64,000 nt of DNA from Psychrobacter fulvigenes (GCF_904846155.1 NZ_CAJGZP010000001.1:1-64000), one strand, 5' to 3'; counted from the first letter of the stretch, positions 12,793 through 22,865 are shown. A program made the numbers and translations. Notes: a model not told the origin generated them from the letters alone.

Positions 12793-13596
12793 ATGACTAC
12801 GGAAAGTAATAACAGTACAGACAAGCGCATCACTTATGAAACGGACGGCTATATCTGCTTAATCGGGCTAAATCGTGCCGATAAGCGCAACGCCTTTGAC
12901 AGTCATATGATTCAGCAACTATCTGAAGCACTTACTCATTACGATAATGACGATAACCTACGTTGTGCGCTGATATTTGCCCATGGTGAGCACTTCACTG
13001 CGGGACTTGATCTGATGGAGCTGCAAGATAAATGGGACAAAGGCGCGTTTGAATTTAACGATGACGAGATTGATCCGTGGGGAATAAGTGGTAAATTACG
13101 TACTAAACCTATCGTCGTCGCGGTACAAGGCACCTGCTTTACCGCTGGGATTGAGCTGATGCTCAATAGTGATGTGGTTATCGCTAGTGATAACTGCAAC
13201 TTTGCGCAAATGGAAGTGCAACGCGGTATCATGCCATTTGGGGGAGCAACGGTACGCTTCATACAGGCAGCAGGTTGGCAAAAAGCCATGCCGTATTTGC
13301 TGACTGGTAAAGCCTTTGACGCGCAAACCGCTGATAGGCTGAATCTCGTCAGTGAAGTCGTGGCAAATGGTGAGGAATACGAGCGCGCGCTGACCATCGC
13401 CCAAGAGATTTGCCAAGCCGCACCGCTTGGCGTACAAGGGCTACTATCCTCAGCGCAAGATGCCAGTCGCAATGGTGCCGCTAGCGCAATCGCCAATATT
13501 CACAGCTATCTGCCGCCTTTGTTTCATTCAGAAGATGCCCGCGAGGGTGCGATGGCAATGGTTGAAAGGCGTGCGGCTGATTTTAAGGGGCGCTAA
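12793..13596 (+). CDS. Enoyl-CoA hydratase/isomerase family protein (crotonase)
   Basis: This is a crotonase-fold enzyme acting on an acyl-CoA thioester. The 267-residue length is typical. The two oxyanion-hole segments are visible: HGEHFTAGLDLMELQ (about residues 64-78) and VQGTCFTAGIELML (about 112-125). The second ends in IEL where true 2-enoyl-CoA hydratases often show a catalytic Glu in a GGG-E context. Hydratase, isomerase and hydrolase activities therefore remain open. A clear AAGGA lies upstream of the ATG. It is not in a fatty-acid operon; the next gene is a carrier in the same direction. Confidence 0.9.
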   Translation: MTTESNNSTDKRITYETDGYICLIGLNRADKRNAFDSHMIQQLSEALTHYDNDDNLRCALIFAHGEHFTAGLDLMELQDKWDKGAFEFNDDEIDPWGISGKLRTKPIVVAVQGTCFTAGIELMLNSDVVIASDNCNFAQMEVQRGIMPFGGATVRFIQAAGWQKAMPYLLTGKAFDAQTADRLNLVSEVVANGEEYERALTIAQEICQAAPLGVQGLLSSAQDASRNGAASAIANIHSYLPPLFHSEDAREGAMAMVERRAADFKGR

Positions 13597-13699
13597 GCAA
13601 GGACGTTAGATTTTGAGTTTATATGCATTCTAAGACTGATTGATTATAATCGCTTGGCTGTATCAATGCTCACAATGCCTACAAGGGGCGATCACTACT

Positions 13700-14647
13700 A
13701 TGTTAGACATCATCAACATCACTGCCCCTATTTTTATCGTCATCGCGCTTGGCTACTTATCTGTACGCCTCAAAGTCATTGACCCCAAACATGCGAAAGG
13801 CATGGGTAGTCTGGTGATGAATATTGCGCTGCCCGCACTGATGTTTAACGCGATCGCTGGCACACCTTTTCGAGAGGTCATACTGCCGTACTATCTGCTT
13901 ACCTACGCTTTGGGCTCGTTCATGGCTTTTATGGTTGGCATCATGCTGACCAAAGTTATTTGGCGGCAAGATAATGTCTCCGCCGCTCTCAATTCCACTG
14001 CGCTCTCGTTCTCTAACAGTGCCTTTATTGGCTTTGCTGTGATCTCCATGGTTATTGGATCTAGCAAGGCTGCCGCCTACTTATCGATGAACGTCCTCAT
14101 TGAAAACCTGTTAATCCTGCCGATGCTATTTGTAATAGCCGAGATGAATCCTGCTTCAAATAAGTCGCTGGCAAGCGTGCTGCTAGGCATTGGCAAAAAC
14201 TTCACTCGTAATCCGCTTATCATCGCTATCGTGGTCAGTGTGATTTTCTCTATCTTTAGTATCCCTGTACCGCAAGTGGTCGCCGGAACCGCGCAGATGC
14301 TCACTGGCGCTGCGGCACCCGTTGCCTTGTTCGTTATCGGTATGAGCCTGTATGGGCTAGAGCTAAAGGGCGATTTGCCAAAAATCACCACCGTTGGCTT
14401 AGGTAAGCTGGTGCTGCATCCGCTGCTGGTGTTGCTTGCCATAATGCTCGTACCTGGCGGTATGGTGCAAGATAAATATGTCGCGGTACTCTTTGCCTCA
14501 GCGCCAGTGTTCTCAACCATCGCTATCATCGGGCAGCACTATGGCTTGGTTGATCGTATGTCTGCTATCGTCATCGTCTCTACCGTGGGTTCGTTCTTTA
14601 GTATGAGCGCGGTACTTATTTATTGGAAGATGACGATTGGGTTTTAG
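13700..14647 (+). CDS. AEC (auxin efflux carrier) family transporter
   Basis: AEC carriers are ten-helix secondary transporters for malate, malonate, auxin-like or other organic anions. The protein of about 315 residues begins MLDIINITAPIFIVIALGYLSVR and shows two five-helix halves. An in-frame ATG at 13640 would add a 20-residue stretch without family character, so I set the start at 13700. It lies about 100 bp downstream of the crotonase gene with no clear terminator, so an operon is possible. Confidence 0.87.
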   Translation: MLDIINITAPIFIVIALGYLSVRLKVIDPKHAKGMGSLVMNIALPALMFNAIAGTPFREVILPYYLLTYALGSFMAFMVGIMLTKVIWRQDNVSAALNSTALSFSNSAFIGFAVISMVIGSSKAAAYLSMNVLIENLLILPMLFVIAEMNPASNKSLASVLLGIGKNFTRNPLIIAIVVSVIFSIFSIPVPQVVAGTAQMLTGAAAPVALFVIGMSLYGLELKGDLPKITTVGLGKLVLHPLLVLLAIMLVPGGMVQDKYVAVLFASAPVFSTIAIIGQHYGLVDRMSAIVIVSTVGSFFSMSAVLIYWKMTIGF

Positions 14648-14792
14648 AGTAGGCTTGTATCTTGCATGATTATGATAATTGAGTAAGGCTACCTTTAGTA
14701 GTTAAATAAAAGGCAGTTTTAAATCAACCGTCAAATTCCAACTCGTTCTATAATCAAATTCTTATCTAAAGCCTCATTAAAAGGATTTTCCA

Positions 14793-16946
14793 GTGCAAGA
14801 AATCATCGTAAAGAATGGTGACTACTATAATACCCCGTCACAAGTAACTAAAGAAGAATGGTTAAACATACTATCTGACGATAGTTTTATGACTAATAAT
14901 TATAGATATGTACTGAGTATCTTTTATATAGAAACTGAACACAAAGCTACTTGTAAGTATTTAGCTGAAAAATATCATACTCACCCTACCTCAATAAGTG
15001 GATTTATCACCCAATTTAGTGCTCGAGTTCAAGAAAATTTAAATAGATTTCAGTTCATTGATGAAAATGGTTCACAAAAATTTTGGTTGGTTACTATGAC
15101 TGGTCAAAAGATTACTAATGGTTTGTTTGAATGGCGGTTACGCAATGAACTCATAGAGGCGATTGACGAACTTAAATATGTTCAAAAAAGTATGCTTCAA
15201 ATAAATAACTTAGAGAGACTGGTCAATTATATTAATGATGATATTTCCGACTTTTCGACTAGGTTTGTGAAAACAAGGCAACATTTAGCAGATTTGAAAC
15301 GTCCGAATAGTGCAAAGCAACTGTTTGTTTATGATAGTAAGGATAGAGATTGGGCAATAAATATTGGTGGTTCTGATGAAGTGCAATATCGTATTTACCT
15401 ACGCGATGGAGTAATTGGTTATGGTCTAGGGTTTAATACTCGCTATGTAGAGAATGAACGGAGACCTAATTTCGAATATATAAAACCATATATGGAAGCC
15501 TTCATTGCTTTGAAAGACAGCGATGAGATAACCAAGCTTAGAGATAGAGGGTTCCATTTAAATAAGGATGTTAAAGATATAAACGATTTTGAGAAAGGGA
15601 GATATTATTTATATGGTCGTCAGGTAAAAATGAATGATAGTTACCTCTCTTTGATTGATTATTACAGCATTATCAATGACCTCAAAGGTGAATTATTTGA
15701 AGCTTATAAAAAAGTCTACAAGTTGGCCAATAAATTAAGAATAGACAGTACCGAAGCTATGAACGAGGTTCAGCAACCCATTACCAATCCTTTACTACAA
15801 GAAATTAGTGAGCTATTACTAGCTAACAAAAACCTGATACTAACAGGCGCACCTGGAACAGGGAAAACCTATTTAGCAAAAGCGCTGGCTAAAGCTTGGG
15901 GCGCAGAGCATCAGCTTATTCAGTTTCACCCCTCTTATGACTATACTGATTTTGTCGAAGGCTTGCGACCTATTCAAAATGAAGATGGTGAAGTTGGCTT
16001 TGAACTGCGAGATGGGAGCTTTAAAAAGTTCTGCAAAGAAGCGCTGAAATATCAAAACAATCAGCAGCTAAGTAACTTTGAAGAGGTGTATCAAAGGTTT
16101 ATAGATGACATATCCGAGAACACTCTAGATTTAGCAACGCCTAGTCAAGAAAGCCCATTTAGCGTTGTTGTCAATTCGCGGGATAATATTACCGTTATTC
16201 TTTCTAACGAAGCACAAAGACAAATCACTTTAACCAAATCTTTAATACAAAACTATTTAGAAACAGGAAAGTCATTACGATGGAAACCATACTTAGTTTC
16301 AGTATGCAAGTATATCGAAGACAATTACGATCTAAGAATGGCTAATACGGAAGATAAAGATAAAAAGTTCATCCTTATATTAGATGAAATAAACTGCGCC
16401 GAAATCTCCAAAGTATTGGGTGAGCTGTTTTTCTCTATTGACCCCGGCTATCGAGGTGAGAGTGGTAGAGTCACCACTCAATACGCTAATTTGCAAACTG
16501 AAGAAGACGTGTTCAAAGACGGCTTCTATATACCTGATAACGTCTATATCATTGGTACGATGAATGACATTGACCGTAGTGTGGAGTCTTTTGATTTTGC
16601 TATGCGCCGTCGTTTTGCTTGGAAAGAAATCAAAGCAGAAGATAGATTGTCTATGTGGGAAAATCAAATCGGCGATTGGGCTGAGGAAGCCAAACAGCGT
16701 TTAATCACTTTAAATAGTGCTATTGAAGATATACAAGGGTTAAGCGCTGCTTATCACGTTGGACCTGCCTATTTTTTGAAATTGGCTAACTATGACGGCG
16801 ATTTCGACAAGCTGTGGACGTATCATTTAGAGTCACTATTATTTGAATATCTGCGTGGATATCCTGATGCTAATGAACAGCTAGCTATCTTAAAAAACGC
16901 CTATGACTTGGTTGAGGTTGAGGCTGATGCTAGTAACGACAGATAA
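14793..16946 (+). CDS. mcrB: McrB-type AAA+ GTPase of a type IV restriction system
   Basis: McrB proteins recognise modified DNA and form a GTP-driven translocating ring that activates the McrC nuclease. The 717-residue product begins with GTG after AAAGGA. Residues about 150-260 resemble the MrcB_N (DUF3578) specificity domain. The AAA+ core has Walker A GAPGTGKT at 352-359, Walker B LDEIN near 530 and the McrB signature IGTMNDIDRS near 588, where the D-x-D replaces the usual NTADRS. The modification it reads cannot be predicted. The gene overlaps mcrC by 20 bp. Confidence 0.92.
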   Translation: MQEIIVKNGDYYNTPSQVTKEEWLNILSDDSFMTNNYRYVLSIFYIETEHKATCKYLAEKYHTHPTSISGFITQFSARVQENLNRFQFIDENGSQKFWLVTMTGQKITNGLFEWRLRNELIEAIDELKYVQKSMLQINNLERLVNYINDDISDFSTRFVKTRQHLADLKRPNSAKQLFVYDSKDRDWAINIGGSDEVQYRIYLRDGVIGYGLGFNTRYVENERRPNFEYIKPYMEAFIALKDSDEITKLRDRGFHLNKDVKDINDFEKGRYYLYGRQVKMNDSYLSLIDYYSIINDLKGELFEAYKKVYKLANKLRIDSTEAMNEVQQPITNPLLQEISELLLANKNLILTGAPGTGKTYLAKALAKAWGAEHQLIQFHPSYDYTDFVEGLRPIQNEDGEVGFELRDGSFKKFCKEALKYQNNQQLSNFEEVYQRFIDDISENTLDLATPSQESPFSVVVNSRDNITVILSNEAQRQITLTKSLIQNYLETGKSLRWKPYLVSVCKYIEDNYDLRMANTEDKDKKFILILDEINCAEISKVLGELFFSIDPGYRGESGRVTTQYANLQTEEDVFKDGFYIPDNVYIIGTMNDIDRSVESFDFAMRRRFAWKEIKAEDRLSMWENQIGDWAEEAKQRLITLNSAIEDIQGLSAAYHVGPAYFLKLANYDGDFDKLWTYHLESLLFEYLRGYPDANEQLAILKNAYDLVEVEADASNDR

Positions 16947-18333
16947 TACCTCACTGGCTTTAGACTCTAATACGCCAAGCGTTAATAAAGCCCTAGCCGA
17001 CCTATCAACACTTGCCAATAAAAGTATTGGTGAGCTGGTAAAAGCAAACCCTGAGCTGTTGATATTTCCTGAGTTTTTTAAAGATAACGAGGACGATATC
17101 GAAAACGCCCCAATCTATGAACTAACTCTTAGTAACTCTAAAACGGTTTTAAGGACGGGTAATATCATGGGTTTTATTGGCGTACAAGATACGCAACTAA
17201 AAATCCAATCTCGTTTTGCTCAGGCCTCTGCTGTTTATGGTGACCAAGTGGATCAGGAGAAAGGCAGTGAAGAAGATTATTTCTTGCACTATATGCTACA
17301 AAAGGTATTGTGCCTTAATCTGTTTGACTTAAAGCACAGCCGTAACCAAACTAACTTGTTTGATTTCTTGGTGTACCTGTTTCCTTATTTCCTTAAAAAA
17401 GCGCTTTCGCAAGGCTTGTACAAGGAGTATCAAAAGAAAACCTATAATGATAGCAATCTTCAAGGTGCTATTGATATCAAAACGCACCTGAAACAAAACT
17501 TACCGTTTCGAGGTAAGGTCGCCTACCGTTTACGAGAGCACAGTTTTGATAATTCGATAACTCAGCTTATCCGTCATACTATTGAACTTATCAGACAAAA
17601 ACCAAACTTGCGAGACATACTGCACAGCGATAGCGAAACCTTAGATTTTGTTAATCTGATTGCCCAGCATACCCCGTTATATCATGCAAGAGATAGACAC
17701 ACCGTCATCAATGCCAACCGCAAGCCTTTCGTCCACCCTTACTTTACTGAATATACTGGCTTGCAAAAAATCTGCCTACAAATCCTACGGCATGAAGGTC
17801 TTAAATATGCCAAAAATGACGCCAAAGCACACGGTATCCTGTTTGATGGCGCTTGGTTATGGGAGGAGTATCTGAATACGCTTCTACACCCTATCGGTTA
17901 TAAGCATCCGACAAATAATAATCGAAAAGGCGGTATCAAAGTATATGCACAAAAGCTTTCGGGTAATAACGTGAGTCGTTATCCTGACTTTGTAAAAGAT
18001 AGCCGCATTATTTTGGACGCCAAATATAAACGCATGAAAGAAAATCACATTAGTCGCGATGACCTGAATCAAATTCTATCTTATTTGTTTTTATATCGAG
18101 CAGATATAGGAGGCTATATTGCTCCTACAATTGATGACAATTTGGCTTTGAATATGGGCTTGTTGAATGGCTTCGGTGGTAGTATTCATAAGTTTAAGCT
18201 AGCTATTCCGCAACAGGTCACAAGTTATCAAGCCTTTAAAAAGACAATTGCTGAGAATGAAGCGAAGTTAATTGAAGCTATTCAAAATCTGTCATCTATG
18301 CAAAATAATGGTGAGCCATCTGAGGTTATTTGA
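16927..18333 (+). CDS. mcrC: McrC-type nuclease subunit of a type IV restriction system
   Basis: McrC bridges to the McrB ring and supplies the PD-(D/E)XK nuclease. In this roughly 468-residue protein the catalytic series is visible as PD at 353-354 and D-A-K at 364-366 (LDAKYK), followed by a helix with QILSYLF. The N-terminal half has the McrC-family segment ILRTGNIMGFIGVQD-like (VLRTGNIMGFIG). The start at 16927 (ATGCTAGTAACG) lies inside the mcrB 3' end; an earlier in-frame ATG at 16903 is less likely. The overlap implies translational coupling with mcrB. Confidence 0.92.
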   Translation: MLVTTDNTSLALDSNTPSVNKALADLSTLANKSIGELVKANPELLIFPEFFKDNEDDIENAPIYELTLSNSKTVLRTGNIMGFIGVQDTQLKIQSRFAQASAVYGDQVDQEKGSEEDYFLHYMLQKVLCLNLFDLKHSRNQTNLFDFLVYLFPYFLKKALSQGLYKEYQKKTYNDSNLQGAIDIKTHLKQNLPFRGKVAYRLREHSFDNSITQLIRHTIELIRQKPNLRDILHSDSETLDFVNLIAQHTPLYHARDRHTVINANRKPFVHPYFTEYTGLQKICLQILRHEGLKYAKNDAKAHGILFDGAWLWEEYLNTLLHPIGYKHPTNNNRKGGIKVYAQKLSGNNVSRYPDFVKDSRIILDAKYKRMKENHISRDDLNQILSYLFLYRADIGGYIAPTIDDNLALNMGLLNGFGGSIHKFKLAIPQQVTSYQAFKKTIAENEAKLIEAIQNLSSMQNNGEPSEVI

Positions 18334-18385
18334 GGTTCGTAATAATATAATCGTCGCCTTGGGGCGCGGTTTAGCCCTGACATGA

Positions 18386-18652
18386 GAGCCGTAAAAAAAT
18401 TGTACTACAATTTTAGGCTCGCAAGGAAAACTCTCTTAAATGAGAGTTTTTAAAGGTTATCCTGACGGGCTAGGCAAGCTGCGGGCGTGTCGTTTTGAGA
18501 TGATATCGAGGTAACAGGAACAGCTCAAACGACAACGCCCGCCTTGCCTAGACTGGCAGATAATAGCAAAAGGCAGGATTAGCTCCAAAAACTGCTTCCT
18601 CCAAACTAAGCCAACCAAACTCCACAACCACCAAATAAGGTGGTATTTTTTT
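18386..18652 (+). ncRNA. Candidate structured RNA downstream of mcrC
   Basis: This 487-bp gap has no gene but three ordered hairpins. The first is at 18386-18420 (GAGCC...GGCTC arms with an AT-rich extension), the second at 18427-18450 (AAAACTCTC/GAGAGTTTT). The third is a long stem with arms 18470-18499 and 18524-18551, starting CTAGGCAAG and ending CTTGCCTAG, around a 24-base loop. A terminator-like hairpin with a T7 run follows at 18627-18652. The long stem is GC-rich in an AT-rich background. Family unknown. It could be an independent small RNA, the mcrBC 3' UTR, or the remnant of a mobile element. No reverse transcriptase or TnpB gene lies nearby. Confidence 0.35.
18627..18652 (+). terminator. 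Rho-independent terminator
   Basis: The stem ACCACC/GGTGGT around AAATAA is followed by ATTTTTTT. It would end either mcrBC transcription or the candidate RNA. Confidence 0.7.
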
Positions 18653-18820
18653 GCCTAAAAAATATATGGCTCTGACTTTATCTTGAGCTTTTGCATCCAT
18701 CAGCCAATTTTCAATCCACTCCCTAAACTAGCCGTTAACGAATATTACATTTTTGCTCTGATATCCTTAGTATCATAGTGGACTAGCCATCAACAGATAA
18801 TAACAACGATAAGTGAGGCA

Positions 18821-21487
18821 ATGATGTGGCACAACAAAACGACGCAGCAAGTCGAAGACGAATTGGATGTCGACCTGTCCATTGGGCTAAGCGAGCAGCA
18901 AGTAGCGGCGCGGTTAGAGAAATATGGAAAAAACAAGATTGCGGGCACCAAAAAGAAAAGCCTAATGGCGATGTTTTTTGCACAAATGCAAGACACCTTG
19001 ATTTATGTGCTACTGGCGGCGACGGTGATTACTTTTATTATTGGCGAATATACCGACAGTATTATTATTTTATCCGTGGTGCTCATCAACGCCATCATCG
19101 GCGTGGTGCAAGAGTACAAAGCCGAGCAGGCGATTGAGGCGCTACAAAAAATGTCCAATCCTCAAACCATGGTGCGCCGCGCGGGCGCAAGCCAAGAGAT
19201 TGATTCAGAAGACTTAGTGCCCGGCGATGTAGTGCTTATAAATGCTGGGCGCTTTATCCCAGCTGACTTACGTTTGATTGAATCATCGAATTTGCAAATT
19301 GAAGAATCTGCCCTGACAGGCGAGTCGGTGGCGGCGAACAAAGACGCAAGCGTGGTTATCGATAATGAGGACATCAATATCGGCGACCGTGCCAATATGG
19401 CGTTTCGCTCGACCACCGCCACTTATGGGCGCGGCGAAGGGGTAGTTATCGCCACTGGCATGCAAACCGAGATGGGCAAGATTGCCAGCATTTTAGACAG
19501 TGCCGACGACACCGAGACCCCATTGCAAAGGCGCTTGGATGAATTGGGTAAAGTGCTGGGTCTGATGGCGGTTGGGGTATCGGTTCTCATTTTGGTAATT
19601 AGTGTATTTCAGGGTCGAGATACCTTTGATATGTTTTTGATTGCCATTAGCTTGGCGGTGGCGGCGATACCAGAGGGTTTGGCAGCGATTGTGGCGATTG
19701 TATTGGCGCTGGGCGTGACACGGATGTCGAAGATTAACGCCATTATCAAAAAGCTACCAGCGGTAGAGACGCTAGGGTCGGTGAACATTATTTGCTCAGA
19801 TAAAACGGGCACGCTGACGCAAAACCGCATGACGGTGGTGGAGCATTTTACCTTAGTGGGTAATAAAACCATCCCTGAACAAGTTGTAAAATCTGAAGCT
19901 TGTGTTGAGCTGAGCGCCGATGAGCATTTGATGGCACGCAGTTTTTTACTCTGTAATGATGCCTCAATTGAGGGAGAGGAAACTGGCGACCCAACCGAAA
20001 TTGCGCTAGTAGCTTATGCGCAAAAGGCGGGTTTAATCAAATCAAAAGCGGAGGTGCAGTGTCCACGTATCGATGAGCAACCTTTTGACTCTGAGCGCAA
20101 ATTGATGTCGACCTTAAACCAGGTGGATACAGCTTATCGAGTGAATATCAAAGGGGCAATGGATCGAGTGCTGCCGCTGTGTACCCATGTGTTGGACAAT
20201 GGCAAGGAGGTGGCGATTACCGAGGCGCATCAAGCGGCCTTTATAGAAGCATCAACAGCGATGGGGAAAAAGGCGCTGCGAGTGCTCGCCGCCGCTTATA
20301 AAAACGTCGATGAGATCATTGACCCCAAAGAGATGGAGAAGAATTTAGTCTTCGTCGGTATCGTCGGAATGATGGATCCGCCGCGAGAGGAGGTCAAGGA
20401 CTCTATCGCTGAGGCGAAAAAGGCGGGTATTACCGCGGTTATGATTACTGGCGACCATCCTGATACGGCTTTTGCGATTGCTAAGCAATTGAATATGGCA
20501 TCAGAGCGCGCACAGGCGATTTCAGGGTCTGAGATCAATCAGATGAGTGAAGAAGTCTTTAACAAAGAAGTGCTTAACTACCGCGTGTTTGCGCGCGTTA
20601 GCCCAGAGCACAAAGTACGCATCGTCAAAGCCTTACAGTCGCATGGCAATATCGTCTCGATGACCGGCGACGGGGTCAACGATGCGCCAGCGCTAAAGGT
20701 TGCTGACATTGGAGTGGCGATGGGCATTACCGGCACCGATGTGTCCAAGGGTGCCAGCGACATGATTTTGGCCGATGACAACTTTACTACCATCGTTCAT
20801 GCGATTGAAGAGGGACGAAACATCTATAAGAATATCAAGAAGTCGGTAGTTTTCTTGTTATCTTGTAACCTTGGTGAGGTCATTACGATCTTGGTGGCGA
20901 TTATCTTTGCTTGGCCGCTGCCTTTATTAGCCACGCAGATTTTGTGGATTAACTTAATTACCGACTCATTCCCCGCGATTGCGCTGGGCGTCGATACGCC
21001 TGATAAAGAGGTGATGAATGACAAACCACGTGACCCTAAAGAGAGCTTCTTTGCAGGTGGGGTGGGGTTTCGAGCGATTATAGGCGGGGTGCTAATTGGG
21101 GCTTTGGCTTTAGTAGCTTTTTATATTGGCCTGAGCGAAGAGGGTTATCATTTAGGGCAACGCGATATCCCTGAAAGTGCGCTCGCTCATGCGCGCACCA
21201 TGACCTTTTTGGTGCTGGCAGGCTCGCAGTTATTTTACTCGTTGGCGCTGCGCCATGAGTCCAAGTCTATTTTTAAGTTAGGACTGTTCTCCAATCCTTA
21301 TTTGGTCGCCGCGGTGGTGTTTGGTTTTGCCTTGCAGATAGTGGTGATTAGCGTGCCATTATTGGCCGATGCCTTCAAGGTTCAACCACTAGAGATGCAA
21401 GATTGGCTTATTGCGCTGGGATTGTCGTTGATTCCATTTGTACTCAAAGAGTTGTCTAAGTTGTTTATCAGATATGAGAAGATGTAG
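18821..21487 (+). CDS. Calcium-type P-type cation-transporting ATPase
   Basis: This P2-type ATPase exports cations, most likely Ca2+, across the inner membrane. The 888-residue protein has the N-terminal cation ATPase domain, the actuator TGES loop (LTGESVA), phosphorylation motif DKTGTLT at 327-333 and hinge TGDGVNDAPAL near 615. About ten membrane helices are expected. Membrane helix 4 reads AAIPEGLAAIV and helix 6 reads NLITDSFPAIALG; both resemble Ca2+-ATPases (PEGL; NLVTDGLPA). Na+ or Mn2+ as substrate cannot be excluded. A GAGG ribosome-binding site precedes two consecutive ATG codons at 18821 and 18824. It is a single-gene unit. Confidence 0.9.
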   Translation: MMWHNKTTQQVEDELDVDLSIGLSEQQVAARLEKYGKNKIAGTKKKSLMAMFFAQMQDTLIYVLLAATVITFIIGEYTDSIIILSVVLINAIIGVVQEYKAEQAIEALQKMSNPQTMVRRAGASQEIDSEDLVPGDVVLINAGRFIPADLRLIESSNLQIEESALTGESVAANKDASVVIDNEDINIGDRANMAFRSTTATYGRGEGVVIATGMQTEMGKIASILDSADDTETPLQRRLDELGKVLGLMAVGVSVLILVISVFQGRDTFDMFLIAISLAVAAIPEGLAAIVAIVLALGVTRMSKINAIIKKLPAVETLGSVNIICSDKTGTLTQNRMTVVEHFTLVGNKTIPEQVVKSEACVELSADEHLMARSFLLCNDASIEGEETGDPTEIALVAYAQKAGLIKSKAEVQCPRIDEQPFDSERKLMSTLNQVDTAYRVNIKGAMDRVLPLCTHVLDNGKEVAITEAHQAAFIEASTAMGKKALRVLAAAYKNVDEIIDPKEMEKNLVFVGIVGMMDPPREEVKDSIAEAKKAGITAVMITGDHPDTAFAIAKQLNMASERAQAISGSEINQMSEEVFNKEVLNYRVFARVSPEHKVRIVKALQSHGNIVSMTGDGVNDAPALKVADIGVAMGITGTDVSKGASDMILADDNFTTIVHAIEEGRNIYKNIKKSVVFLLSCNLGEVITILVAIIFAWPLPLLATQILWINLITDSFPAIALGVDTPDKEVMNDKPRDPKESFFAGGVGFRAIIGGVLIGALALVAFYIGLSEEGYHLGQRDIPESALAHARTMTFLVLAGSQLFYSLALRHESKSIFKLGLFSNPYLVAAVVFGFALQIVVISVPLLADAFKVQPLEMQDWLIALGLSLIPFVLKELSKLFIRYEKM

Positions 21488-21523
21488 TTGATTTAAAATA
21501 TAAAAAGAGACTGTAATTTAAGC

Positions 21524-21613
21524 GTGCTACTGGTATAAGTTTTACTTGCGTGCTGTGTCTACGCCGACAGAGGCTGCGCAACCTGCACTTAAAAGTGAGC
21601 ATCCCAGTAGCAC
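21524..21613. repeat. Dispersed palindromic repeat, copy 2
   Basis: A 90-bp element lies between the ATPase and aminotransferase genes. Its terminal arms GTGCTACTGG and CCAGTAGCAC are perfect complements. The inside holds TTGCGTGCTGTG and CAGAGGCTGCGC, as in copies 1 and 3. It is followed by TGTATTC, which also follows copy 3 (TGTATC). Confidence 0.8.
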
Positions 21614-21680
21614 TGTATTCTTTTTGAATTGAAACAATTATAGTTGATATTAAATAAACCACCCTTTAAGGAATATGCCA

Positions 21681-22835
21681 ATGCAATACAACTTCGATGA
21701 GATAATTGACAGACGTAATACAGGATCTCTTAAATGGCATTATAACGATGACACGATTCCGTTATGGGTGGCGGATATGGACTTTAAAGCGGCTGAGCCT
21801 ATCTTAAACGCAGTTGAACAAGTGGCGCAGCATGGCATATTGGGTTATACCAAACCTACTGCGGCTTTGTACGAGTCAATTATTAATTGGCATGGCAGTC
21901 GTTATGATTTGCAGCTGACTCAAGAGAATATCTTGTTCTCACCAGGGGTCGTGCCTAGCTTGGCGCTGATGATGCAGGTATTTACCGAAGCAGGCGATGC
22001 GGTACTGGTCAATGACCCTATTTATACGCCATTTATGACCAAGGCCCAGCAAAATAATCGCACGCTGGTGACATCTGCATTAAAAGAAGTCGAGGGTAAA
22101 TACCAGCTAGATTTGGACGACATCGAAGCCAAGATAGTCGAGCATGAGATTAAGTTATATTTGTTATGCAATCCGCATAATCCTGGCGGGCGCGTATGGA
22201 CGAGGAATGAGCTTGAGGCGCTACTTTTGCTTTGCAAAAAGCATGAGGTAGCGATTGTCAGTGATGAGATTCATCAAGATTTAACTTTGAGCGGTCATAC
22301 GTTTACACCGTTTTTAACGCTAGTAGAAGGTTACGCACATAAAGTGGTCAGCCTAACCTCAATGACCAAAACCTTTAACGTAGCGGGCATCAAAGGCTCG
22401 ATGATCTTTGCTAAGGATGAGGCGTTACTCAAAAAAATCAGCCAGAAACAGAATTTAAATGATGAGTATGAGCTCAATTTATTTGCATATACCGTGATGC
22501 AAAGCGCTTATGAGCATGGCGGCGAATGGCTTGAGCAGGTGCTGGCTTATATTGAAAAAAATATTGAGATTACGATAGACTTTTTAGCAGGGCATTTGCC
22601 TGATATTAAGGTCATGCGTCCTGAGGCATCGTATTTGATTTGGCTGGACTGCTCGGCGTATGGGGATGATAATCAAGTGCTTTATGATAAATTAAGAGCC
22701 GCTAAAGTTGAGCTTAATGCGGGGATTAAATATGGTGATGAGGGGCATTTGAAAATGCGCCTTAATGTTGCGTGTCCTGAGGCGCTATTGAGAGAAGGGT
22801 TGAATCGTATTTATTCGGCGTTTGGTGATAATTAA
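21681..22835 (+). CDS. MalY/PatB-family cystathionine beta-lyase-type aminotransferase
   Basis: This is a pyridoxal-phosphate enzyme of fold type I that cleaves C-S bonds of cystathionine or cysteine conjugates. The 384-residue protein begins with the MalY/PatB-typical block FDEIIDRRNTGSLKW and has WVADMDFK. It also has the NPHNPGG motif and the PLP lysine in SMTKTFNVAG (about residue 234). AAGGA lies eight bases before the ATG at 21681; another ATG two codons upstream is too close to it. MalY of E. coli also represses the maltose regulon; no such role can be read here. Monocistronic. Confidence 0.9.
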   Translation: MQYNFDEIIDRRNTGSLKWHYNDDTIPLWVADMDFKAAEPILNAVEQVAQHGILGYTKPTAALYESIINWHGSRYDLQLTQENILFSPGVVPSLALMMQVFTEAGDAVLVNDPIYTPFMTKAQQNNRTLVTSALKEVEGKYQLDLDDIEAKIVEHEIKLYLLCNPHNPGGRVWTRNELEALLLLCKKHEVAIVSDEIHQDLTLSGHTFTPFLTLVEGYAHKVVSLTSMTKTFNVAGIKGSMIFAKDEALLKKISQKQNLNDEYELNLFAYTVMQSAYEHGGEWLEQVLAYIEKNIEITIDFLAGHLPDIKVMRPEASYLIWLDCSAYGDDNQVLYDKLRAAKVELNAGIKYGDEGHLKMRLNVACPEALLREGLNRIYSAFGDN

Positions 22836-22865
22836 TAAACAAGCTATAAGACGTTAATATTAGTT

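Noticed and set aside
18386..18652. Retron ncRNA or group II intron domain V
   Set aside because: No reverse transcriptase gene lies nearby, and the GAGCC...GGCTC hairpin lacks the domain V catalytic triad and bulge pattern.
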